19,439 nucleotides of DNA from JAMCTM01 sp023473545 (lineage in GTDB: Bacteria; Patescibacteriota; Microgenomatia; Levybacterales; UBA12049). Positions 13,565 to 19,439 of the stretch are shown here, in pieces. The stretch covers positions 1-19,439 of the forward strand of contig JAMCXO010000024.1 in assembly GCA_023473545.1 (NCBI GenBank), read 5' to 3'. A model generated the notes under the pieces. It was not told the DNA's origin and made no database searches. It saw only the letters and a list, made by a program, of their open reading frames with translations. Made by a program: the position numbers and the translations under genes. Every line of letters starts with the position of its first letter. Position 1 is the stretch's first letter.

Positions 13565-15168
13565 ATATAATTTTTATCTTAACATCAATTGCGTTTTTTA
13601 TCTGGGTTGTCAGAAATTCTCTCTTTTGGGTTTATCTTTGGCAGATTAAAGAGTATAGATTTGATCGTCTATTTGCCCATTTTAAAGAAACAAACGTAGG
13701 AAGGGAAACTGTTTTGTCTTTCATGTCAATCGCTAAATGGATTCTCCTTCTTGCCTACTTTGTTTTTATAAACAATGATTCCTTATATGTTTATAGATTA
13801 CTTGTATTTTTTCTGTTTTTGCTGGAGGCGGGAGTGGCGCTAAAGGAATTGTTTTCTCATCGGTTAAGAAGGCCTGTTGTAACCCCGAAGTCAATTCTTA
13901 TTCTTTTGGGCAGCCTGTTTTTTATCTCGGTATTGTTTGCCCTGCCGTTAACGGAACAGTTTTTGTGGCTTCTTATTTTAGACAGAACAGTTGTTTTATT
14001 GGTTACGCTTTTTGTATTTATGCTCCGGGTGCCAACGGAATTTTATCTGGATTTTGAGACGGAGCAGGCTGTTAAAAAGATTCAATCCAGAAAGGATCTT
14101 CTGGTTATAGGTATAACAGGCAGTTACGGCAAGAGCACAACGAAAGAATATCTATCTCAAATTCTTGAGAAAAAGTTTACGGTTCTTAAGACAAAGGGGA
14201 CCAACAATACGCTGATTGGCGTAGTCAAAACCATCCTTTCAGGCCTTAAGAAAGATACGGAGATTTTTGTGGCGGAGATGGGGGCATATAAAAAGAATGA
14301 GATCGCCTCGATAGCCAGCGTTATTAATCCTAAAATAGGCATTATAACAGGTATTGCTAACCAGCATCTGTCTCTGTTTGGAAGCAAAAATAACCTTATG
14401 GAGGCTAAATATGAGTTAATAAGATCTCTGCCTAAGAACGGATTAGCCTTATTTAACGGCGCAAGCCCCGGTAGCCTCGACCTTTATAGAAGAACAAAAA
14501 AGAAAAAGGTTTTATATAGTGTTTTAAATGTAAAGGAAAGGGAATCGGGAAAGATTTACGCGCGGAATGTTTCGGTTAGAAAAGATGGTGTTTCTTTTAA
14601 GGTTTTTTTAGATAATATGGTTATCACGATGCGGTCTCCCGTTATAGGCGGACAGAATGCGGAAGGTATTTTGCCCGGAATATACATAGCCTATTATTTG
14701 GGTTTTAAACCTAAAGAAATACAGAAGGCGGTTGGTTCTCTTGTTTCTTTGCCAAAAACCATGGCAAGACATAAGGTAAAGAACGGCTTGACTATTATTG
14801 ACGATTCTTTTAACGCCAGCCCAATGTCTATATCCTCCGCGGTTAAGTATATGGCGCTTTTCAGGGGGGTTAAGGCGATGATCCTTTCTCCAATGATAGA
14901 GCTGGGAAAGGATGCAAAAAAAGAACATTATAATGCGGGTTACATAATCGGCAAGGCCTGTAATTTTTTATTTCTCACGGACAAAAACTACACGGGCGAT
15001 ATTGTCCGGGGCGTTAAGGATTCGGGTGCCGGATGCGTGGTTAATGTTGCCGGGCAGGAAAAGATAAATGAATTTTTAAAAACATTTTTAAATAAGGATA
15101 AAGCAATGGAGGATATAATTTTGTTTGAAGGTAAGGGGGCAGGATTTATTTTAGACAGATTTTTATGA
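13561..15168 (+). CDS. membrane-anchored MurF-like Mur ligase
   Basis: The C-terminal two thirds is a Mur ligase: P-loop GITGSYGKSTT (184-194, K191), AEMGAYKKNEI (equivalent to the GANHxGEI segment of MurF), GIANQHLSLFGS, then DDSFNASP (414-421), matching the DDxYNANP signature of MurF, and MIELGKDAKKEH. This points to addition of D-Ala-D-Ala to the UDP-MurNAc-tripeptide. The first ~165 residues are very unlike MurF: about five hydrophobic segments (roughly 1-22, 55-73, 76-97, 109-127, 134-156) replace the N-terminal UDP-binding domain. The protein would therefore sit in the inner membrane with the catalytic part in the cytoplasm. Membrane-bound Mur-like ligases such as PgsB (poly-gamma-glutamate) are an alternative, but the wall context favours MurF. 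It overlaps the hydrolase gene (ATGA) and the aminotransferase gene by 4 bp. Confidence 0.82.
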   Translation: MNIIFILTSIAFFIWVVRNSLFWVYLWQIKEYRFDRLFAHFKETNVGRETVLSFMSIAKWILLLAYFVFINNDSLYVYRLLVFFLFLLEAGVALKELFSHRLRRPVVTPKSILILLGSLFFISVLFALPLTEQFLWLLILDRTVVLLVTLFVFMLRVPTEFYLDFETEQAVKKIQSRKDLLVIGITGSYGKSTTKEYLSQILEKKFTVLKTKGTNNTLIGVVKTILSGLKKDTEIFVAEMGAYKKNEIASIASVINPKIGIITGIANQHLSLFGSKNNLMEAKYELIRSLPKNGLALFNGASPGSLDLYRRTKKKKVLYSVLNVKERESGKIYARNVSVRKDGVSFKVFLDNMVITMRSPVIGGQNAEGILPGIYIAYYLGFKPKEIQKAVGSLVSLPKTMARHKVKNGLTIIDDSFNASPMSISSAVKYMALFRGVKAMILSPMIELGKDAKKEHYNAGYIIGKACNFLFLTDKNYTGDIVRGVKDSGAGCVVNVAGQEKINEFLKTFLNKDKAMEDIILFEGKGAGFILDRFL

Positions 15169-16400
15169 AAGGCATAGCAATTTCTCTTTCTCCCAATACG
15201 GAAAAAAAGGACGTTTTTTTAGCAGTTGGTCTGATGTTTTCTCCCTGGGTATTCATTAAAACAGACCATATAAGACTGCTTGAACAATGGTTTAGATCTT
15301 ATTTAGGTGTTTCCCATGCGGTTTCTTTTAATAGCGGCAGGGCTTCTTTATTTGCCATTTTAAAGGCACTTGGCATAAACAAAAATGACGAAGTCATTAT
15401 GCAGGCTTTTACCTGTGCTGTTGTTGCTAACGCGATAATCGCGGCAGGCGCAAGGCCTGTTTACGTGGATGTAGATAAATCCTTAACCATTGATGTTTCG
15501 GATTTGGAGGAAAAGATTACAAAAAAAACAAAAGCGATTATAGTTCAGCACACATTCGCTATACCGTCCGACATGGATAAAATTAATAAGCTAGCTAAAA
15601 AAAACAAGATCTGTGTTATAGAGGATAGTGCTCATGCCATCGGCGCTTTCTATAACCATAAAAAACTTGGCACCTTAGCTGATGCGGCCTTTTTCAGTTT
15701 TGGCAGGGACAAGGCTTTTTCCTCTGTTTTTGGCGGTATGGCTGTTACCAAAAATAAAGAGTTGGGCAGAAGGATAAGGGAATACCAGAAGAAAATGGCC
15801 AAGCCTTCTTTTTTTTGGACGATGCAGCAGCTCTTTCACCCGGTTGCCTTTTTCTTTATCTTGCCTTTTTATGATATTTTATATCTTGGCAAGATAATGC
15901 TTGTTATTTTTCAGAAGACAAGACTTCTTTCTTTTCCGGTTTCCAAAGAAGAAAAACGCGGATCATTCCTTAACGCAAAAAAACTTCCCAATGCCCTTGC
16001 TTTCCTGGCTCTGTCGCAATTAAAAAGATTAAGAAAATTTAATAAGCACAGAGAAGAAATAGCCGAAGTCTATAAAAACGGCCTAGATACCAAAGCGATA
16101 GATTTTCCGTCTAAAGACAGAATTCCTTTTCTGCGTTTCCCCATACTTTTGGATAATAGAGACGGTTTAATAGATTTCTTAAGGGCTAAAAACATATATA
16201 TTGGAAAATGGTATTCCGAGGTGATTGACCCAAAAGGCGTTGACTTAAAAAACCTAGGTTACAGAAGAGGCTCTTGTCCCAACGCGGAGTACTTTGCAAA
16301 AAGGATCGGGAATCTTCCCACCCATCCAAGACTGACGCTTAAAGAAGCGAAACTCATAAAGGATTTGGTAAATTCATATGTTAAAAGTAAAAGAATTTAA
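15165..16400 (+). CDS. DegT/DnrJ/EryC1/StrS-type PLP aminotransferase
   Basis: A 411-residue fold-type I PLP enzyme of the sugar aminotransferase family. Seen: the cofactor-binding FNSGRASLFAIL (55-66), DEVIMQAFTCAVVANAI, VIEDSAHAIGA with D154 that pairs with the pyridine nitrogen, and SFGRDKAFSSVFGGM with K183 as the Schiff-base lysine. Members usually aminate nucleotide-linked keto-sugars. Here the acceptor is unknown; a wall or surface amino-sugar is plausible from the neighbours. Residues 214-250 are strongly hydrophobic and aromatic (PSFFWTMQQLF, then FFFILPFYDILYLG), longer than expected for a soluble aminotransferase, and may attach it to the membrane. The 23-bp overlap with the FemAB gene and 4-bp overlap with the murF-like gene place it firmly in the operon. 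Confidence 0.83.
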   Translation: MKGIAISLSPNTEKKDVFLAVGLMFSPWVFIKTDHIRLLEQWFRSYLGVSHAVSFNSGRASLFAILKALGINKNDEVIMQAFTCAVVANAIIAAGARPVYVDVDKSLTIDVSDLEEKITKKTKAIIVQHTFAIPSDMDKINKLAKKNKICVIEDSAHAIGAFYNHKKLGTLADAAFFSFGRDKAFSSVFGGMAVTKNKELGRRIREYQKKMAKPSFFWTMQQLFHPVAFFFILPFYDILYLGKIMLVIFQKTRLLSFPVSKEEKRGSFLNAKKLPNALAFLALSQLKRLRKFNKHREEIAEVYKNGLDTKAIDFPSKDRIPFLRFPILLDNRDGLIDFLRAKNIYIGKWYSEVIDPKGVDLKNLGYRRGSCPNAEYFAKRIGNLPTHPRLTLKEAKLIKDLVNSYVKSKRI

Positions 16401-17397
16401 AAACAAAAAAGAATGGGAAAGTTTTTTGGTTCGGGACGAATTGGAGATCTATCCTCTTTTTCAGTCATGGAATTGGGGAGAGGTTCAAAAAAAACTTGGT
16501 TTTAGAATATTTCGTGTTGGATTCTATGAAAAAGAGGTTTTGGTTGGAGTGTGTCAGATAATAGATATTAAAGCAAAGAGGGGACATTATCTTCATCTCA
16601 GACACGGCCCTGTTTTCATAAATTTTAAAAACTCCTATCTTAAAGACTTACTGCTATTTATCAAGGAAGCGCCATGGGCAAAAAATATAGATTTTCTAAG
16701 AATGAGCCCTCTGGTTAGGAAAGAAAATATAGATGCTGATTATCTGCATAAAATGGGATTTAGGAGTGCGCCGATTCACAATCAGGATGCGGAAATTTGT
16801 TGGGTGTTGAATCTTGATTCTTCGGAACATGATCTTTTTAAAGGATTTCGCAAAACCCACCGCTATCTTATTAAAAAAGCGCAGGAGCTGGGGGTAGAGA
16901 TAGTAAAAACAGCACGCGCGGAAGATCTGGAGCTATTTTTTCCCTTATATAAGGATCTTTCCGCAAGAAAAGGTTTTGTTCCCCATAGGGGAATCAGGGA
17001 AGAATTCGAAGTGTTTGTTAAGGATAATGAGATTCTGCTTTTTTTAGCGAAGTATCAAGGAAAGATTATCGCCTCCGCCCTTATACTCTTGGTGGCGGAT
17101 ACGGCTATCTATCATCATGGAGCATCCTCTCTTGAGTTCAGAAACATTCCCGCCTCTTACCTTTTGCAGTGGGAGGCGATCCTCGAGGCAAAAAAAAGAG
17201 GAAAAAGACTATATAATTTTTGGGGTATTGCTCCGACCTCTTCCCGCAATCACCCCTGGCAGGGGTTAACCCTTTTTAAAACCGGTTTTGGAGGCGAAAG
17301 GAGAGAATTCCTGCACGCGCAGGATCTTCCGCTGTCGGTAAATTACTGGAAGACATATCTAATAGAATCTTTATCGAAAAAGATAAAGGGTTATTAG
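16378..17397 (+). CDS. FemAB-type peptidoglycan bridge aminoacyltransferase
   Basis: FemA/FemB/FemX-like proteins are paired GNAT domains that transfer an amino acid from aminoacyl-tRNA to the stem peptide of lipid II or UDP-MurNAc-pentapeptide. The 339-residue product shows the family landmarks: LFQSWNWGEVQKKLG (28-42) at the start, LHLRHGPVF, FRKTHRYLIKKAQELGVEI in the middle, IASALILLVADTAIYHHGASS (second GNAT core), and NFWGIAP with HPWQGLTLFKTGFGG near the end. No tRNA-binding coiled-coil arm of the FemA kind is obvious, so it is closer to the minimal FemX-like forms. ATG 16378 lies inside the aminotransferase gene (23-bp overlap) and fits the usual N-terminus. It is the last gene of the operon. 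Which residue it adds cannot be told. Confidence 0.85.
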   Translation: MLKVKEFKNKKEWESFLVRDELEIYPLFQSWNWGEVQKKLGFRIFRVGFYEKEVLVGVCQIIDIKAKRGHYLHLRHGPVFINFKNSYLKDLLLFIKEAPWAKNIDFLRMSPLVRKENIDADYLHKMGFRSAPIHNQDAEICWVLNLDSSEHDLFKGFRKTHRYLIKKAQELGVEIVKTARAEDLELFFPLYKDLSARKGFVPHRGIREEFEVFVKDNEILLFLAKYQGKIIASALILLVADTAIYHHGASSLEFRNIPASYLLQWEAILEAKKRGKRLYNFWGIAPTSSRNHPWQGLTLFKTGFGGERREFLHAQDLPLSVNYWKTYLIESLSKKIKGY

Positions 17398-17412
17398 TCG
17401 AAAGAGAGTCTT

Positions 17413-17508
17413 CCACTGAATGTAGCGGAGGGGCGGGGATGAATGCAGGACAAGCGAAGCTTGAATTTTGAGAGTGTCACGCCACTGAGCGTAGCGAAGG
17501 GACGTGGG
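17413..17508. repeat. duplicated ~27-bp motif in the 3' spacer of the wall operon
   Basis: The stretch beginning CCACTGAATGTAGCGGAGGG at 17413 recurs as CCACTGAGCGTAGCGAAGGG at 17482, continuing for about 27 bp with around five mismatches and a 69-bp offset. It fills the spacer between the last operon gene and the convergent HTH gene. Its GC-rich CTGAxxGTAGCGxAGGG core resembles short dispersed intergenic sequences I associate with Patescibacteria genomes (from memory). The direct repeat is seen in the sequence; its function is unknown. Confidence 0.55.
17451..17463 (+). terminator. weak hairpin after the wall operon
   Basis: CAAGC (17451-17455) and GCTTG (17459-17463) form a 5-bp stem with a GAA loop, followed by AATTTTG. 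It lies 54 bp after the stop of the last operon gene. The stem is short and the T-run only four bases, so termination here is a guess from location. Confidence 0.25.
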
Positions 17509-17553
17509 TATTTACTTCCTTTTTCAGTATGATTTTTCGATTAGGCACGACTT

Positions 17554-18405
17554 TCAGGGATTCGACGTATTCTCCTTGCTTATCTGATCGACGATCCTCT
17601 CGGCCGCGCTGATATGCTCGGTGATCTCTCGGACATTGTCCATTATCTCTGCAAGCACTTGCTGGCGCAACGCAACATCTTCTTCCTTGCTCATCTGATC
17701 GACGATTCTGGCCGCTTCTGTGGTGGTCCGTGCGCCCCGCGCGCGCCGCCGCTCGAGAGGATAGGGAGAAAAACGAGATTGCATCTGATTCCAAAGAGTA
17801 AGCAAGCGCTCAGAAGAAGGCGGCAGGCGGCGCTGTTCTATCTCGTCCATGGTGAGGCCGAGAGCGTGGGCAAAGGCGCGGAGATAGTCGTCGCCTGGCT
17901 GGTGGATGATGTCCCGCTCGACCTGGGAGATGTACCCTTTGGTCGTGGGGAGCAGCGGGCTGACTCGGCGCATCCGTCGCCTCAGCTTCTCCTGCGTCAA
18001 TTCCTGATGTTGTCGCCAGCACCAGATAACACAGCCAGCGGGAAGAGTGCTTGGTGAATATGTCTCGTAGTGCTCTTGCGTCTCTTTAGCAGGGGTTGGT
18101 GGTTCCGGGTAAACTTCTCTCTCTGTCATTGTTTTCGTACCTGCATCTCCCTCCTGGTTTATGAGAGTTTCCCGTGCTCCGTCTGAAAATCGTTTTGTTT
18201 CTACGGGTTGAGTTTCTTGAGAAGATTGTTGAGGTTGTTCCTGTACTTCAATAGGTCTTGTTTCAAGAGGAAGCTCTTGAAGTATACCTTTCCTTACCAA
18301 ACCATTAAAAATGGTTTGTTGTGCTGTAAGCATACGAGCGGCTACTTCATTCCCAGCTTCTTGAGCTGCTCGTATGTGGCGATCATATTCGTAGTTCATT
18401 GCCAT
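17554..18405 (-). CDS. XRE-type helix-turn-helix protein with long linker
   Basis: A 283-residue protein in three parts. Residues 1-42 are a helical segment (YDRHIRAAQEAGNEVAARML). Residues 43-120 are a Glu/Gln/Pro/Thr-rich, probably disordered linker. Residues 125-192 hold an XRE-like HTH: WRQHQELTQEKLRRRM, then a longer than usual turn, GYISQVERDIIHQPGDDYLRAFAHALGLTMDEIE. A charged helical tail (226-280) contains a near-duplicate, AARIVDQMSKEE (231-242) and AAERIVDQISKEN (267-279). It probably binds DNA; the targets are unknown. The HTH and tail (about 17580-18030) are clearly GC-richer than the rest of the window and use mostly CGN arginine codons, whereas the wall operon uses many AGA/AGG, which suggests recent acquisition. 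ATG codons at 18405 and 18399 are both possible starts; a palindrome overlaps its -10 box. Confidence 0.75.
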   Translation of the reverse strand: MAMNYEYDRHIRAAQEAGNEVAARMLTAQQTIFNGLVRKGILQELPLETRPIEVQEQPQQSSQETQPVETKRFSDGARETLINQEGDAGTKTMTEREVYPEPPTPAKETQEHYETYSPSTLPAGCVIWCWRQHQELTQEKLRRRMRRVSPLLPTTKGYISQVERDIIHQPGDDYLRAFAHALGLTMDEIEQRRLPPSSERLLTLWNQMQSRFSPYPLERRRARGARTTTEAARIVDQMSKEEDVALRQQVLAEIMDNVREITEHISAAERIVDQISKENTSNP

Positions 18406-18414
18406 AACAAGACT

Positions 18415-18432
18415 GTTATATCATGCTATAAC
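18415..18432. repeat. inverted repeat overlapping the -10 of the HTH gene
   Basis: GTTATA (18415-18420) and TATAAC (18427-18432) form a perfect 6-bp inverted repeat with a 6-nt spacer; one arm is the -10 box itself. This is a plausible operator, with the HTH protein repressing itself, but no binding evidence can be drawn from sequence alone. Confidence 0.4.
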
Positions 18433-18443
18433 TTGGTTGTCAA
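18415..18443 (-). promoter_or_regulatory. promoter of the HTH gene
   Basis: Read on the minus strand, TTGACA (18443-18438) and TATAAC (18420-18415) are separated by 17 bp. The predicted start near 18408 lies only a few bases before the first ATG (18405), so the mRNA would be leaderless or would use the second ATG at 18399 with a ~9-nt leader. Confidence 0.55.
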
Positions 18444-18509
18444 TTTTTTTTTCGTATCTTCATCAATATAGTCTTTCAGCGGTGCCTTACCAAGATAGAC
18501 TCTCTTTGT

Positions 18510-19091
18510 CTAGGGTGTACTTGAATTTCTTCTCTTGATCGGAACTGCCCAAATTTGACTAGTGTGTCTGCCCATTTGGTCGCGTCTGAATCGATAATTA
18601 AACTCGTCTTCGCCCATGATTTGCCGTTCTTCATTATTCATCGGATCAACATACAATAAATTATTTCCATAAACGGATACAAATGCATATGCATGCGAAC
18701 GCGGTCTTTCTGTAATCGTAAATGTTTGCAATCTCTGCGAGAGTTGATAATATAAGTGTTGATAATTCCAATTGCCATGATAAAAGTGAACACCTTCAGT
18801 ATAATACCCGATTCGTATAGGAAGAATTGCCTCAACAATATCCTTGACTTGCGTATCGGCAGTTTTTAAATTTAAAAATGATCCGTCCCAAACGTCATCA
18901 ATCGCCATTAGAGTCCTCAGTAAATCGTCATGAATCCCAACTGCCCTCTGAGGATCAATCACGCGCAGTGCGATTGCACAATTCATAAATGAAGTTGGCA
19001 AACAGGTGTTTTTACCGCGATCAGAAATCGTTTCTTGTTTAAGAAACTGCAATGGAGCAGCAAGTATTGGAAGTTCTTTCATACCCCACAA
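18510..19091 (-). CDS. predicted papain-fold (C39-like) cysteine peptidase domain protein
   Basis: The 193-residue protein has the order of active-site elements found in C39-like papain-fold peptidases. A nucleophile segment NTCLPTSFMNCAIAL carries C30 at the start of a helix, and H133 with D149 lie in RSHAYAFVSVYGNNLLYVDP, the His-strand-turn-strand-DP pattern. There is no signal peptide, membrane segment, or ABC-exporter domain, so it would act in the cytoplasm, unlike bacteriocin-processing C39 domains. The oxyanion Gln is not clear (Q19 is a possibility). Start: TTG 19091 has an ideal GAGGAG (19104-19099) 7 nt before it; the in-frame ATG at 19082 would remove three residues. It shares strand with the HTH gene 104 bp downstream. 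A transglutaminase-like or other papain-fold role is the main alternative. Confidence 0.6.
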   Translation of the reverse strand: MWGMKELPILAAPLQFLKQETISDRGKNTCLPTSFMNCAIALRVIDPQRAVGIHDDLLRTLMAIDDVWDGSFLNLKTADTQVKDIVEAILPIRIGYYTEGVHFYHGNWNYQHLYYQLSQRLQTFTITERPRSHAYAFVSVYGNNLLYVDPMNNEERQIMGEDEFNYRFRRDQMGRHTSQIWAVPIKRRNSSTP

Positions 19092-19098
19092 TTATATA

Positions 19099-19104
19099 CT
19101 CCTC
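19099..19104 (-). promoter_or_regulatory. strong ribosome-binding site deciding the TTG start
   Basis: GAGGAG on the minus strand ends 7 nt before the TTG at 19091, whereas the ATG at 19082 would be 16 nt away. A TATAAT lies between them (19096-19091). If that were the -10, the transcript would start too late to include this site and the ATG would be used leaderless. No -35 fits it well, so TTG is preferred. Confidence 0.5.
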
Positions 19105-19244
19105 GTCAATGAATTTGCATTACTGAAAAATCCGTAAAAGTTCACGGTTCTGCCATTTCGATCCACCAACAGCTAAGAGAAATCCCATGGAATCTTTCGT
19201 TTGGGCATGAGATGACAGAATCGTGTCGGAGGGAGGAGTGAATA

Positions 19245-19340
19245 GTTACTTGCAAACTCGGGAGACGTATTGCCTCATTAAAAATTGTTACTTTGCTTCG
19301 AATCGTTGCCTCACGATATAATGTTACCTGACAGGTGTTG
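19245..19340. repeat. imperfect ~36-42-bp repeats in the 19092-19323 spacer
   Basis: GTTAC begins at 19245, 19287 and 19323 (offsets 42 and 36), and TTGCCTCA recurs at 19270 and 19306 (offset 36). The units are degenerate. The 232-bp spacer around them has no supported gene. A start-less minus-strand frame across it reads as repeated VTLYREA / VTIFNEA / VTIHSS segments, which mirrors the DNA repeat. Confidence 0.35.
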
Positions 19341-19439
19341 GTTTTAACCGTTTGAGAATCTCGTCAATCTGTCGTTTTAACAAAACAAGATTTAGAGTTT
19401 TATACTGTTTTCTTAAACGATCTTTCACTTCTTTTGATA
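19324..19439 (-). CDS. 3' end of an unknown gene (partial)
   Basis: The minus-strand frame entering from the window edge is open for 37 codons and ends at TAA (19324-19326). The fragment reads SKEVKDRLRKQYKTLN, then LVLLKRQIDEILKRLKP, a basic amphipathic helical pattern typical of real coding sequence. The start lies outside the window. No family can be assigned; it could be a short helical protein or the tail of a mobile-element protein. It lies upstream of the cysteine peptidase gene on the same strand, separated by a repeat-bearing spacer. Confidence 0.5.
   Translation of the reverse strand, partial: SKEVKDRLRKQYKTLNLVLLKRQIDEILKRLKPTPVR

Noticed and set aside
17477..17794. Minus-strand alternative frame ending EYVESLKVVPNRKIILKK past the HTH gene, suggesting a frameshift at the HTH C-terminus.
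   Set aside because: The HTH frame ends naturally after its second IVDQISKEN repeat, and the alternative frame runs into the duplicated intergenic motif.
19230..19321. Plus-strand mini-gene starting GTG 19239 after a GGAGGGAGGA sequence.
   Set aside because: Only 27 codons, with Cys/Tyr-rich random composition; the purine run alone is not enough.

Overview
The window looks like a chromosomal segment of a Candidatus Patescibacteria (CPR) genome, most likely near the Microgenomates. That assignment is an inference from three things: an AT-rich, tightly packed cell-wall operon, runs of a TCAAA-type 7-bp repeat inside coding sequence, and wall enzymes of minimal size. UGA is read as stop (for example at the ends of mraZ, rsmH and the hydrolase gene), which argues against the code-25 lineages. 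No rRNA, tRNA, CRISPR array or recognisable transposase was seen.

Layout. (1) Positions 1-870: a promoter, a small membrane-anchored hypothetical protein, and an intergenic stretch with two stem-loops. (2) 871-2150: a hypothetical protein with a CxCxxC tail, then a convergent minus-strand gene split by a one-base frameshift in a run of seven C. (3) 2151-2318: a compact divergent control region with back-to-back TTGACA elements, a palindrome inside the leftward promoter, and three GTGGG repeats before mraZ that match the known MraZ operator. (4) 2319-17397: fourteen plus-strand genes, mostly overlapping or a few bases apart, in the order mraZ, rsmH, ftsL-like, ftsI-type PBP, murE, murC, murA, glmU uridylyltransferase part, glmU acetyltransferase part, glmS, alpha/beta hydrolase, membrane-anchored murF-like ligase, DegT-type aminotransferase, FemAB-type aminoacyltransferase. 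(5) 17398-17553: a non-coding spacer with a duplicated motif and a small hairpin. (6) 17554-19439: a separate minus-strand accessory region with a GC-richer XRE-type helix-turn-helix protein, a papain-fold (C39-like) cysteine peptidase, and the 3' end of another gene.

How the genes fit together. GlmS and the two GlmU-like proteins would make glucosamine-6-P and then UDP-GlcNAc. MurA starts UDP-MurNAc synthesis. MurC, MurE and the MurF-like protein add the stem peptide. FemAB could add a branch or cross-bridge residue. FtsI and the FtsL-like protein act at the septum, and MraZ and RsmH head the operon as in the classical dcw cluster. So sugar-nucleotide supply and peptide ligation are merged into one transcription unit, while murB, murD, mraY, murG, ftsW, ftsQ, ftsA, ftsZ and ddl are absent from the window. 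The MurE-like and MurF-like ligases both lack the usual N-terminal UDP-binding domain, and the MurF-like one carries a membrane domain in its place. The most speculative lead is the neighbouring XRE regulator and cytoplasmic cysteine peptidase.
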